Source: an uncultured Clostridia bacterium
Lineage (GTDB): Bacteria > Bacillota > Clostridia > Oscillospirales > Acutalibacteraceae
Direction: 5' to 3'
Assembly: GCA_947165615.1 (NCBI GenBank)
Contig: CAMVBD010000125.1
Location: forward strand, 1 to 5,536
Length of the DNA stretch: 5,536 nt
Of this stretch, positions 1 to 5,536 are shown one piece after another. Made by a program: the position numbers and the translations under genes. Every line of letters begins with the position of its first letter. Positions within the stretch are counted from its first letter, which is position 1. The notes beneath the pieces were generated by a model. That model had not been told where the DNA came from. It did not search any database and saw nothing but the letters and a program-made list of their open reading frames with translations.

Positions 1-230
1 AAGACCTGCAGGCCGAGGCTTAAAAGCAAAATCTGCAGGCAGTCCTTCAGGCTGTCGGCGTCCGCCCCGCTCAGAAAGCCCGTGACGATGTTGCAGGGCA
101 TGACGAGATAGATGACGAGATCCGTCATGTTTTTGCGCCCTTCCTTGCCGAAGAGTTTGATTTTGTTGAACAAAAAGCCCAGCGCGGTCAGAAGAAAAAC
201 CGTGAGCTGGAGTTCGAGGAGTTTTTCCAA
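1..230 (-). CDS. AEC (auxin efflux carrier) family permease, N-terminal part
   Basis: The 76 complete codons visible encode the N-terminus of a polytopic membrane protein; the rest lies before base 1. A first membrane helix spans about residues 5-22. A short basic loop (KLFGKEGRKN, 25-34) follows, then a second helix (about 36-55) containing the segment IYLVMPCNIVTGF. An N-terminal helix, a K/R-rich turn ending in a GRKN-type sequence, and a second helix with a proline-centred P-x-N-I motif are typical of bacterial AEC permeases, whose known members export or import small carboxylates and related anions; the substrate cannot be told here. The start is TTG at 230-228, chosen because GGAGG (242-238) lies 7 nt upstream. 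The frame stays open further upstream but has no better start with a binding site. It is transcribed divergently from the small membrane-protein pair. The family call is by recognition of the N-terminus only. Confidence 0.72.
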   Translation of the reverse strand, partial: MEKLLELQLTVFLLTALGFLFNKIKLFGKEGRKNMTDLVIYLVMPCNIVTGFLSGADADSLKDCLQILLLSLGLQV

Positions 231-258
231 AGCGGCGCCTCCGAAACGTTCTGTCCCT

Positions 259-287
259 ATCTTATCACCCGCGGGACGCAAATGCAA
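259..287 (-). promoter_or_regulatory. Candidate SigA promoter for the AEC permease gene
   Basis: On the minus strand TTGCAT (287-282) and TAAGAT (264-259) are separated by 17 nt. A TG dinucleotide one base before the -10 makes it an extended -10 type. Transcription would begin near 252, leaving a short leader of about 20 nt that contains the GGAGG site at 242-238. Both hexamers are imperfect, so this is a candidate only. Confidence 0.45.
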
Positions 288-308
288 GTCTTTGCGGCGT
301 CTTTTTCC

Positions 309-337
309 TTGACAAGCGAGGGCGGGCGTATTATAAT
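309..337 (+). promoter_or_regulatory. Perfect-consensus SigA promoter for the membrane-protein pair
   Basis: TTGACA (309-314) and TATAAT (332-337) match the housekeeping sigma consensus at all 12 positions with the ideal 17-nt spacer. The start site is expected at about 343-345. No TG extension precedes the -10. The promoter faces the two small membrane-protein genes and lies back to back with the weaker leftward promoter. A full consensus implies strong basal expression unless repressed. Confidence 0.85.
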
Positions 338-343
338 AAAATA

Positions 344-428
344 AATGTCGGGCAAAGCCCGTCTGCGGACGCCAAGCGTCCCTTCGACGCCCTCGGGCGA
401 TCCCATAATGAAGGGAGGATATTACCAA
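344..428 (+). other. 5' leader with small, partly competing hairpins
   Basis: This is the predicted leader of about 85 nt between the strong promoter and the ribosome binding site of the first membrane-protein gene. It contains CGGGC-AAA-GCCCG (349-361), GGACGC-CAA-GCGTCC (367-381), GCGTC-CCTTC-GACGC (376-390) and CGCCC-TC-GGGCG (388-399). The second and third share bases 376-380 and so cannot form together. No U-tract follows, so there is no clear terminator, and I do not recognise a known riboswitch class. The ribosome binding site GGGAGGA (413-419) lies just after this structured part. Confidence 0.35.
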
Positions 429-839
429 ATGGCATGCTTTGCAGTCCCCGCAGTGGAAGCGATCGCCGTCACCGCCGTCGCTTACATCCTGCAGAAAAAA
501 GAGGCAGCCCGTTCGCTGCAGGTCGTTAAGACCGAAGGCGCCGAGATCGAGGACAACAAGACCCCGTTCTCCAAGAAACTCAAGTGGCTGAGAAACCTTT
601 TGTTCGGCGGCGCCCTGCTGCTGGCGTTTGAACACGTCTGGCACGGCGAGGTCGTACCGTGGTTCCCGTTCCTGACCGCCGTGCAAAACGGCGAAGCAGC
701 CCAAATGCTGCATGAGATGGCCACCGTCGGCGTTTCGATGGCGGCGCTCATTACCCTGGTTTGGGTCGGAATGGTCCTTGTCACCAATGCTTTAGAAAAG
801 CGCGCAGTCAAGCTGCAGCCCCATTCCGCGAAAAACTAA
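429..839 (+). CDS. Small three-helix membrane protein of unknown function (first of a pair)
   Basis: The product is 136 residues and I do not recognise a characterised family. Hydrophobic helices lie at about residues 4-21, 55-70 and 98-120. The first loop (22-54) is lysine-rich and the C-terminus (124-135) is basic, while the second loop (72-97) is acidic and aromatic. This predicts N-out, C-in topology with the second loop outside. Helix 2 runs into the motif E68-H69-x-x-H72-G-E74, followed by VVPWFPFLTA; H95-E96 begins the third helix region. These His/Glu residues could bind a metal, but that is inference. The start is ATG 429 because GGGAGGA (413-419) sits 9 nt upstream. In-frame ATGs at 345 and 408 lie before that site and lack their own. 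It sits 19 nt before a second small membrane-protein gene with similar architecture, under a consensus promoter. Confidence 0.72.
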   Translation: MACFAVPAVEAIAVTAVAYILQKKEAARSLQVVKTEGAEIEDNKTPFSKKLKWLRNLLFGGALLLAFEHVWHGEVVPWFPFLTAVQNGEAAQMLHEMATVGVSMAALITLVWVGMVLVTNALEKRAVKLQPHSAKN

Positions 840-858
840 AGCGTAAGGAGCTGTTTCC

Positions 859-1173
859 ATGACTTTACTGATCGCCGTTTTTGCGGCCGTCATCGCCACC
901 GCCGTCTGGTACGTAAAGCCGGACGCCGCCCGCCACAAGGTCGGGCTGCTGGTCTGGATGTACTGGGGCGCGGCGCTTATGTGGCTGGTCGACGCCGTTT
1001 TTGAGTTTATCGAACTCAAGGCCGCGTACTTTACGCCCGAGCCCGCCGACATGCTCAACGACGCGTTTTTGGGCCTTTCGGTCGTCGCGCTGGCGCTTGT
1101 CGTCTGGATCGTCGTCCTGCTGGTAAAGGACCCCGACGGACGCGTCCGCGACGCTTTGCGCCGGAAAAAATAA
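859..1173 (+). CDS. Small three-helix membrane protein of unknown function (second of a pair)
   Basis: The product is 104 residues with no recognised family. Helices lie at about 2-19, 28-49 and 69-89. Loop 1 carries K20, R25 and K27, loop 2 is acidic (E52, E61, D64, D68), and the tail ends in RRKK, so N-out, C-in topology is predicted, as for its neighbour. Acidic residues D45 and E49 sit toward the outer end of helix 2. PADMLND (62-68) just before helix 3 resembles AAQMLHE (90-96) in the upstream protein at the same topological position. AAGGAG (845-850) lies 8 nt before the ATG. It follows the first gene by 19 nt and is followed by a strong hairpin, so the two genes make a compact bicistronic unit. 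A two-component membrane complex is likely by inference; the role is unknown. Confidence 0.72.
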   Translation: MTLLIAVFAAVIATAVWYVKPDAARHKVGLLVWMYWGAALMWLVDAVFEFIELKAAYFTPEPADMLNDAFLGLSVVALALVVWIVVLLVKDPDGRVRDALRRKK

Positions 1174-1181
1174 ACGGTATC

Positions 1182-1219
1182 AAAAAAAGGCCGTCTCCCC
1201 GACGAGGGAGACGGCCTTT
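1182..1219 (-). terminator. Intrinsic terminator shared by converging transcripts
   Basis: Bases 1186-1199 pair perfectly with 1206-1219 (14 bp) around the 6-nt loop CGACGA. Read on the minus strand, the stem ends in seven T residues (complement of A1182-1188), a textbook intrinsic terminator for the phosphoesterase gene ending at 1236. Read on the plus strand, the stem is followed by TTTG and then, after CCGTA, by TTTTT (1226-1230), so it probably also ends the membrane-protein transcript, less efficiently. Confidence 0.9.
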
Positions 1220-1235
1220 GCCGTATTTTTGGCGC

Positions 1236-2465
1236 TCAGAATACGAGGTTCGACGCGCCGAAGAGATTTGTGAGCTGCATCCAGAGGTTGATGAAGCGGG
1301 TCTCGATCTGGGTCCAGAAGGACATGAAGCGGAACTTGAACATGAAGCCCGCATCGTCGCCCTTGAGATCCTTGTAGGTGTAGAAGGTGGTCTCGTAGGT
1401 ATTGAGATCGTTGACGTCAAGGTCAAGCACACGGCAGCCGCGAAGGTCCGTCAGGCCGTAGGCCGCGACGCCGCAGGTGGGGACGTTGATCCAGTCCATG
1501 GGGAAGTCGGGGTCATGGTTCGGGATGATGAAGCTGTTGACGTGGTCGTGGCCGGAGATGCAGGCGAGAACGCCGCCCTGCGCCTTGAGCGCGTCGTACT
1601 CGCCGCCGTCGTCCTCGCTGCAGGCGGAGGCCTCGTTCATCTGCGAGCCGGGTCTGGCGTCGTCGGGCAGGGTGTAGTACTGGCCGTGGTAGTTGTAAAC
1701 GCCGCCGCCGGGCTTATACTCGGTCTTTTTGTAGTTGTCGTAGATCTGCGGCATGATGATGTGCTGGAAGACCATGGACGGGACGTTGCCGTATTTTTCG
1801 GACGTTTCGCGGTACCACTTGAGCTGCGTTTCGCGCACGTGGTCGTAGCCCTTGTTGCCGTCGGCGGCATAGGAGCCGGAGTCGAACATCCACATGTTGA
1901 ACTTGACTTCGTCGCTGGTCGCGGAGGCGTAGATCGGCACGTTATAGGTGCCGCAGTGCTCCAGCGCCTCGATGTAATGCACGCCGTCGACCCACTGGTC
2001 CTCGTCGATGGTCAGGCAGCAGGAGTACTCGCTCATGAGCGCGACCTGCTCTCCCTTGGAGTAGTTGTTCGACTGGTCGTCGTGGTTGCCGAAGACGGTC
2101 GCGACCGGCGCGCCGACGCCCTCGTCATACAGTTCCTGCAGCATATCCATGACGCCGCGCAGGGCCTTTTCGCTGTTTTTGGGGTTCTTGGTGGAACTGC
2201 CGTAGATGTTGTCGCCGGTCAGCACGATCACGTCGGGCTGCAGCTCGCGGATCGCCGTCTGGCAAAACTCCTTGGTGATCCCGGACAGGTTTTTACCGTC
2301 CTGGATGTCGGCAAGGATGAGGATGCGGAACTTGCCGTCCTCGGAGAAATGCAGGTGCGCTTCCTCCGCGGGGGTCTTTCTGGTCTCGGCGCTGACGGCG
2401 GGCAGCATGCACGTAAAGAGCATAAGCGCCGCTAAAAGCACGGACAGGATGCGGGATTTTTTCAT
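1236..2465 (-). CDS. Secreted calcineurin-like metallophosphoesterase
   Basis: The 409-residue product begins with a signal peptide: KKSR, a hydrophobic core at 6-19, and AVSA (23-26) as a likely signal peptidase I site. C19 gives only a poor lipobox. The mature protein has the calcineurin-like phosphoesterase (PF00149) motifs in order: L-A-D53-I-Q55-D, T-G-D85-N86, G-N127-H128-D129, H235 in VFQH, and G-H306-D-H308. These form the two-metal site that hydrolyses phosphomono- or diesters; the substrate is unknown. The first motif has Gln where Asp-x-His is usual. The tail (about 373-409) is rich in F, W, M and L spaced as an amphipathic helix. AAGGAG with GGAG at 2476-2473 lies 7 nt before the ATG. 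The gene is monocistronic, between its own promoter and a strong terminator, and would act outside the membrane or in the wall, perhaps in phosphate scavenging or surface-phosphate removal. Confidence 0.9.
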   Translation of the reverse strand: MKKSRILSVLLAALMLFTCMLPAVSAETRKTPAEEAHLHFSEDGKFRILILADIQDGKNLSGITKEFCQTAIRELQPDVIVLTGDNIYGSSTKNPKNSEKALRGVMDMLQELYDEGVGAPVATVFGNHDDQSNNYSKGEQVALMSEYSCCLTIDEDQWVDGVHYIEALEHCGTYNVPIYASATSDEVKFNMWMFDSGSYAADGNKGYDHVRETQLKWYRETSEKYGNVPSMVFQHIIMPQIYDNYKKTEYKPGGGVYNYHGQYYTLPDDARPGSQMNEASACSEDDGGEYDALKAQGGVLACISGHDHVNSFIIPNHDPDFPMDWINVPTCGVAAYGLTDLRGCRVLDLDVNDLNTYETTFYTYKDLKGDDAGFMFKFRFMSFWTQIETRFINLWMQLTNLFGASNLVF

Positions 2466-2484
2466 AGGGGCTCTCCTTTCGGTT

Positions 2485-2502
2485 CGGGCGGCACGCCGCC
2501 CG
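2485..2502 (-). other. GC-rich hairpin in the phosphoesterase leader
   Basis: CGGGCGG and CCGCCCG (7 bp) surround the loop CACG, as read on the plus strand. In the minus-strand transcript the hairpin ends only 8 nt before the GGAG ribosome binding site (2476-2473). No U-tract follows, so it is not a terminator. It may stabilise the mRNA or affect initiation; no function is shown. Confidence 0.35.
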
Positions 2503-2531
2503 GCAGTTTCCTTTTTTAACTGACAATTCTT

Positions 2532-2559
2532 ATTTTAGCACGGTTTTCGGGATTGTAAA
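2532..2559 (-). promoter_or_regulatory. Candidate SigA promoter for the phosphoesterase gene
   Basis: On the minus strand TTTACA (2559-2554) and TAAAAT (2537-2532) are spaced by 16 nt, each five of six to consensus. The start would be near 2525, giving a leader of about 60 nt containing a GC-rich hairpin. It is divergent from the flavoprotein promoter. Confidence 0.6.
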
Positions 2560-2611
2560 GTACGAAACGGAAAAAAGTTGAAAACTCTTTGTGAAATATG
2601 CCGATTCCCGC

Positions 2612-2639
2612 TTGCTTTTTTTGCGGCGTTTGGTATGAT
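2612..2639 (+). promoter_or_regulatory. Candidate extended -10 promoter for the flavoprotein operon
   Basis: TATGAT (2634-2639) is preceded by TG one base upstream (TGG-TATGAT), forming an extended -10 element. A weak -35, TTGCTT (2612-2617), sits 16 nt away. The start would be near 2646, leaving a leader of about 30 nt before the ATG at 2677. No operator is evident in the 211-nt divergent spacer. Confidence 0.55.
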
Positions 2640-2676
2640 TAGAATAGAAGATTTTATTCAAAAGGAGGACGACGCC

Positions 2677-3972
2677 ATGAAAACAGCGCTGATTGCGGGA
2701 GCCGGTCACGGAGGGCTTGTTGCCGGGAGGCGACTTGCCGAGGCGGGCTGGCGCGTTACGCTCCTTGAAAAAGGCGCGCGCGAGGGCCTCGGCTACGACT
2801 GGGAGGATACGATCCCCAAAAGGAGCCTGGAGGAGGCGGGTCTGCCCACGCCCCCGGACGAAGACCTGACCTTTATGGAGCAGATGTGCTACTTCAGCGC
2901 CAACAAGCAGAAAAAACTCGACTCCGGCACGGGCGTCAGTCCCTCCATCATCTACGCCGACCGCAAGGCTTTGCTGAAGGGTCTGATCGACAACGCCGAA
3001 AAAGCGGGCGTGGACCTGCATTTCAACTGCGAGATCTTGTGGGCGACGTATGAGACGACCCGCGTCACGGGCGTCGTCTGCCGCGAGGACGGCGAGACAA
3101 GGACCTTCAAGGCCGACCTTGTCATTGACGCCGCCGGGATGGACTCGCCGGTGCGCAGAAGCCTGCCGGCGCATTTCGGCGTGGAGCGGGAGATCAGCCG
3201 CAAGGACACCATCCACGTCTGGCGCGGCTATTTTGACAACACGACCGGCGAGCGCGCCGAGCCGCCCTATAACATTTACTTTTTCCACTGCGGCAAGCCC
3301 GGCATGGACTGGGCCATTACCAACGAAAAAGAGGTCGATATCCTCGTCGGCGCCTTCGGACATCTGCGGCAGGCGGACGTGGACGACGCCATCCGGGATT
3401 TCAGGGAGATCTACCCCTACATGGGCCAAACGCTGCTGCGCGGCGGGTACGCCGACCACATCCCGCTGCGAAGCACCCTGCCGGTGTTCGTCTATAACGG
3501 CTACGCGGCGGTAGGCAATTCCGCCTCCATGACGGAGCCCTTAAGCGGGTCGGGCATCATGCTGAGCATCCGCGCCGGGAACCTTCTTGCCGACACGCTG
3601 CTCTCTTCCGGCGGGGACACGACGGGCTGGGGGCTTTGGCCGTACAACCGCGACTATATCCGAAAGTGCGCCGAGCCCTATTACGGCGACCTGCTGATCA
3701 AAAAATTCCTCTCCGGGCTGAAGGCCGAGGACGTGGACTTTTTTATCGACAAAAACATTTTGACCGTCAAGGAACTGACCGGCAGCGGCGACCCGTATTC
3801 CGTCAAGGCGATCGTCGAAAAGGCGAACCTGCTGCGCCGGCCGGATCTGCTGCCGGGCGTCGCCAGACTCGGCGCGGGACTGGCGCTGCTGCCCGCCGTC
3901 AAGGCCGCGCTTCCCGAAACCTTTGAGTACCGCGACGTACAGCGCTGGCGGGACGCCGCGGGACGGCTGTAA
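2677..3972 (+). CDS. FAD-dependent oxidoreductase, geranylgeranyl-reductase-like
   Basis: The 431-residue product starts with a Rossmann FAD-binding unit, G8-A-G10-H-G-G13, with E31 ending beta-strand 2 (TLLEKG). Y-x-D-R96-x-x-L (93-99) matches the conserved Arg region of group-2 flavoproteins. D151-A-A-G154-x-D-S-P-V-R is the DG-type motif. G-Y-A-A-V-G280-N281-S-A (275-283), followed by PLSGSGI, occupies the place of the GD motif, with Asn instead of the usual Asp. The whole resembles FAD-dependent oxidoreductases of the geranylgeranyl-reductase/p-hydroxybenzoate-hydroxylase fold in Clostridia. Members reduce prenyl double bonds or hydroxylate small molecules; the substrate here is not known. 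The protein is cytosolic, with no signal or clear membrane helix. The start is ATG 2677 because AAAGGAGG (2661-2668) lies 8 nt upstream; an in-frame ATG at 2578 precedes the promoter. The stop overlaps the ribosome binding site of the next gene. Confidence 0.85.
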   Translation: MKTALIAGAGHGGLVAGRRLAEAGWRVTLLEKGAREGLGYDWEDTIPKRSLEEAGLPTPPDEDLTFMEQMCYFSANKQKKLDSGTGVSPSIIYADRKALLKGLIDNAEKAGVDLHFNCEILWATYETTRVTGVVCREDGETRTFKADLVIDAAGMDSPVRRSLPAHFGVEREISRKDTIHVWRGYFDNTTGERAEPPYNIYFFHCGKPGMDWAITNEKEVDILVGAFGHLRQADVDDAIRDFREIYPYMGQTLLRGGYADHIPLRSTLPVFVYNGYAAVGNSASMTEPLSGSGIMLSIRAGNLLADTLLSSGGDTTGWGLWPYNRDYIRKCAEPYYGDLLIKKFLSGLKAEDVDFFIDKNILTVKELTGSGDPYSVKAIVEKANLLRRPDLLPGVARLGAGLALLPAVKAALPETFEYRDVQRWRDAAGRL

Positions 3973-3982
3973 AGGAGACGCC

Positions 3983-5536
3983 ATGGAAAATCCCGTTTTT
4001 CGCTACGAGCGGTTCGATCCCGTGGAAATGGCGCGGCTGTGCCGCCACTATATTACGCATATGGTGGACGAAAAGGAGGACTTTCTCCCCTACTGGCTGC
4101 TGCTGCCGAACAAAAAGCCCGCCGAGGCCGCCCACTGCCGGGTGGACGACGCGGAACTGGTCGGTTCGTGGTACGAGGGGCTCAGTTTTCTGATGGACGT
4201 CCTTTGCGATCACGAGACCGGAAGGGACGTCAAGGAGGGCCTTCGCCGCCATCTTATGCAGTCCTGGGGCGACCACGGCCTGCGGTTTTCAAAGCCCTAC
4301 CCCTGGACGCACACCCTGCACGCCTCGTTTCACGAGATGGGCTACATCCTGCCCGCCTTAAACGTCATGATCGCCGAAGACCCCGCGGACGAGGAAGCGC
4401 GCGCCCATGCCCGGGACCTTGTGCGCGGCATGCGCGAGGTGGCCATCGAGCGCAAAATGCGCTGCTTCTGGTCCGGGGACTACCCCGAGACGGAACTGCT
4501 GCTGGAATTTCCGAACGACATTTACCTCAAGGACGGCGGCTTCGATCTGACCCGCCACACCGGGCGCGGGGAGCAGGCCATCCGCAACGCCGTGGTGGTC
4601 CCCGCCCTTGTACGGTACTGGGAACTGACAAAAGACGACGCCGCGCTGGAACTGGCGACGGGGCTTACAAACTTTGTGCTGGGGCCGTCCCGCTATTTTT
4701 CCTATAAAATGGAGTACTTCGGGCACGTGCATTCCGCCGTGTGGTTCGCGGGCGGCATCGTCAGGCTCGGGCGGCTGACCGGAAACGAGACCTACGTCAA
4801 AAAGGGCAAGGCCATTTACGACTTTACAAGAAGCCTGTCTTCTTCCTTCGGCTGGGTGCCGGAGTACGCAAGGTGGCACGAGCCGAAGGAGGAGCACTGC
4901 GAGACCTGCTGCATCCGGGACATGATCGTGTGCGCCGACGAGCTGATAAAAGCCGGCTACCCCGCATACTGGGAGGATCTGGACCGCTTTGCCCGCAACC
5001 AGTTTGCCGAAAACCAGGTGCGCTACACCGGGTACGTCGTGTCGGACGATACCCTGCCGGACGGGGACGGCAAGACCTACCGCGACATCGGGCACCGGAT
5101 GCTCGGCGGCTTTACGGGCGGCAGCGAGCCGAACAGCATGTCGCTGACGCGCTTTCGCTCCATTGCCGGGTGCTGCGTGGGCACCGCCCCCGCAGCCATC
5201 AAGACCGTCTGTGCCGCCGCCGTCACAAAGGAAGACGGCGTGTGGACCGTCAACGTCCCCTTTGACAAAGAGACCGGGGTTCTGTCCGTCCGCTCCCGGA
5301 TCCCGGATGAAGGAAAGATCTCCGTGACGGCAAAGGCAGACGGCGCCTTCGGCGTGCGGGTCTACGGCTGGATGAAGGACCCCGTCTTTACGGCAGGCGG
5401 CAAGCCCGTGACGCCGACGGTAAAAAACGGCATTGCCTCTGTCGCGCTGCAGGCGGGCGAAACGCTGACGGTCATCTTCCCTCTGGAAACCGAGGAAAGG
5501 CCGGAGGCCGGGCGGGAGGAGCCCGATGCCGGGTGT
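3983..5536 (+). CDS. GH127-like (beta-L-arabinofuranosidase-related) protein, C-terminus cut by window
   Basis: An open frame of 518 codons without a stop runs off the window. It begins at ATG 3983, with AAAGGAG (3971-3977) 5 nt upstream; that site overlaps the flavoprotein stop TAA (3970-3972). There is no signal peptide, so the protein is probably cytosolic. Residues up to about 410 look like an all-helical (alpha/alpha)6-type barrel. F-G-H-V-H250-S (246-251) followed by LGRLTGNETYV (262-272) matches the conserved H-x-x-T/S ... TGD-x-Y region of GH127-type enzymes. E307-T308-C309 and C397-C398 correspond to the Glu/Cys3 zinc site described for the bifidobacterial GH127 enzyme HypBA1, in which one Cys of the CC pair is the nucleophile. 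E294 is a possible acid/base. Residues 420-500 look like the beta-sandwich domain. It probably hydrolyses or binds a furanoside/glycoside, but divergence from GH127 is high and no substrate can be assigned. Confidence 0.7.
   Translation, partial: MENPVFRYERFDPVEMARLCRHYITHMVDEKEDFLPYWLLLPNKKPAEAAHCRVDDAELVGSWYEGLSFLMDVLCDHETGRDVKEGLRRHLMQSWGDHGLRFSKPYPWTHTLHASFHEMGYILPALNVMIAEDPADEEARAHARDLVRGMREVAIERKMRCFWSGDYPETELLLEFPNDIYLKDGGFDLTRHTGRGEQAIRNAVVVPALVRYWELTKDDAALELATGLTNFVLGPSRYFSYKMEYFGHVHSAVWFAGGIVRLGRLTGNETYVKKGKAIYDFTRSLSSSFGWVPEYARWHEPKEEHCETCCIRDMIVCADELIKAGYPAYWEDLDRFARNQFAENQVRYTGYVVSDDTLPDGDGKTYRDIGHRMLGGFTGGSEPNSMSLTRFRSIAGCCVGTAPAAIKTVCAAAVTKEDGVWTVNVPFDKETGVLSVRSRIPDEGKISVTAKADGAFGVRVYGWMKDPVFTAGGKPVTPTVKNGIASVALQAGETLTVIFPLETEERPEAGREEPDAGC

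Noticed and set aside
112..312. 66-residue plus-strand frame
   Set aside because: It is antisense to the AEC permease start and overlaps both divergent promoters.
1218..2435. 405-residue open frame on the plus strand
   Set aside because: It is antisense to the phosphoesterase, which has a signal peptide and all catalytic motifs. The frame is Val/Ala/Asp-rich low-complexity translation typical of GC-rich antisense, and it has no ribosome binding site.
2541..2570. Possible inverted repeat CGGTTTTCG / CGAAACGG over the phosphoesterase promoter
   Set aside because: The arms match only imperfectly and out of register, so I cannot support an operator here.
2578..2676. N-terminal extension of the flavoprotein to the ATG at 2578
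   Set aside because: It would place the start upstream of the predicted promoter and before the strong AAAGGAGG at 2661-2668; the Rossmann motif begins correctly from ATG 2677.
2530..3459. 309-residue open frame on the minus strand
   Set aside because: It is antisense to the flavoprotein and crosses the divergent promoter region; no motif or ribosome binding site supports it.
4039..4707. 222-residue plus-strand frame, and a similar one at 4741-5265
   Set aside because: Both are Arg/Gly/Pro-rich out-of-frame readings of the GH127-like gene, with no ribosome binding site.
4358..5095. 245-residue open frame on the minus strand inside the GH127-like gene
   Set aside because: The plus-strand frame carries conserved GH127-type motifs across this stretch; the antisense frame shows no recognisable domain.

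Overview
The window is GC-rich DNA from what looks like a high-GC member of the Firmicutes, probably a gut-type Clostridia/Oscillospiraceae relative. Three things suggest this: strong AGGAGG-type ribosome binding sites before nearly every gene, SigA-type promoters, and protein families whose closest remembered relatives are clostridial. No rRNA, tRNA, CRISPR array, insertion sequence or phage gene was seen, so this reads as ordinary chromosome.

Layout: (1) 1-230, minus strand, is the 5' part of an AEC-type permease gene with a TTG start. (2) 231-428 is a divergent control region. It holds a consensus-perfect TTGACA-17-TATAAT promoter firing right, a weaker promoter firing left, and a leader of about 85 nt with small hairpins. 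(3) 429-1173, plus strand, carries two small three-helix membrane proteins in tandem. They look like distant relatives of each other and have no function I recognise. (4) 1182-1219 is a perfect 14-bp hairpin terminator shared by the converging transcripts. (5) 1236-2465, minus strand, encodes a secreted calcineurin-like metallophosphoesterase with an aromatic amphipathic C-terminal tail. (6) 2466-2676 is a second divergent promoter region. (7) 2677-5536, plus strand, is an operon of an FAD-dependent oxidoreductase (geranylgeranyl-reductase-like) followed 10 nt later by a cytosolic protein related to GH127 beta-L-arabinofuranosidases, which runs off the window end.

How they may work together: the two small membrane proteins share one promoter and probably form a complex. 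The flavoprotein and the GH127-like protein are translationally close and probably act on the same metabolite or pathway, but the sequence does not say which. The phosphoesterase and the AEC permease are separate transcription units. The least explained parts are the membrane-protein pair and the flavoprotein/GH127-like operon. Neither is proven to be a new system.
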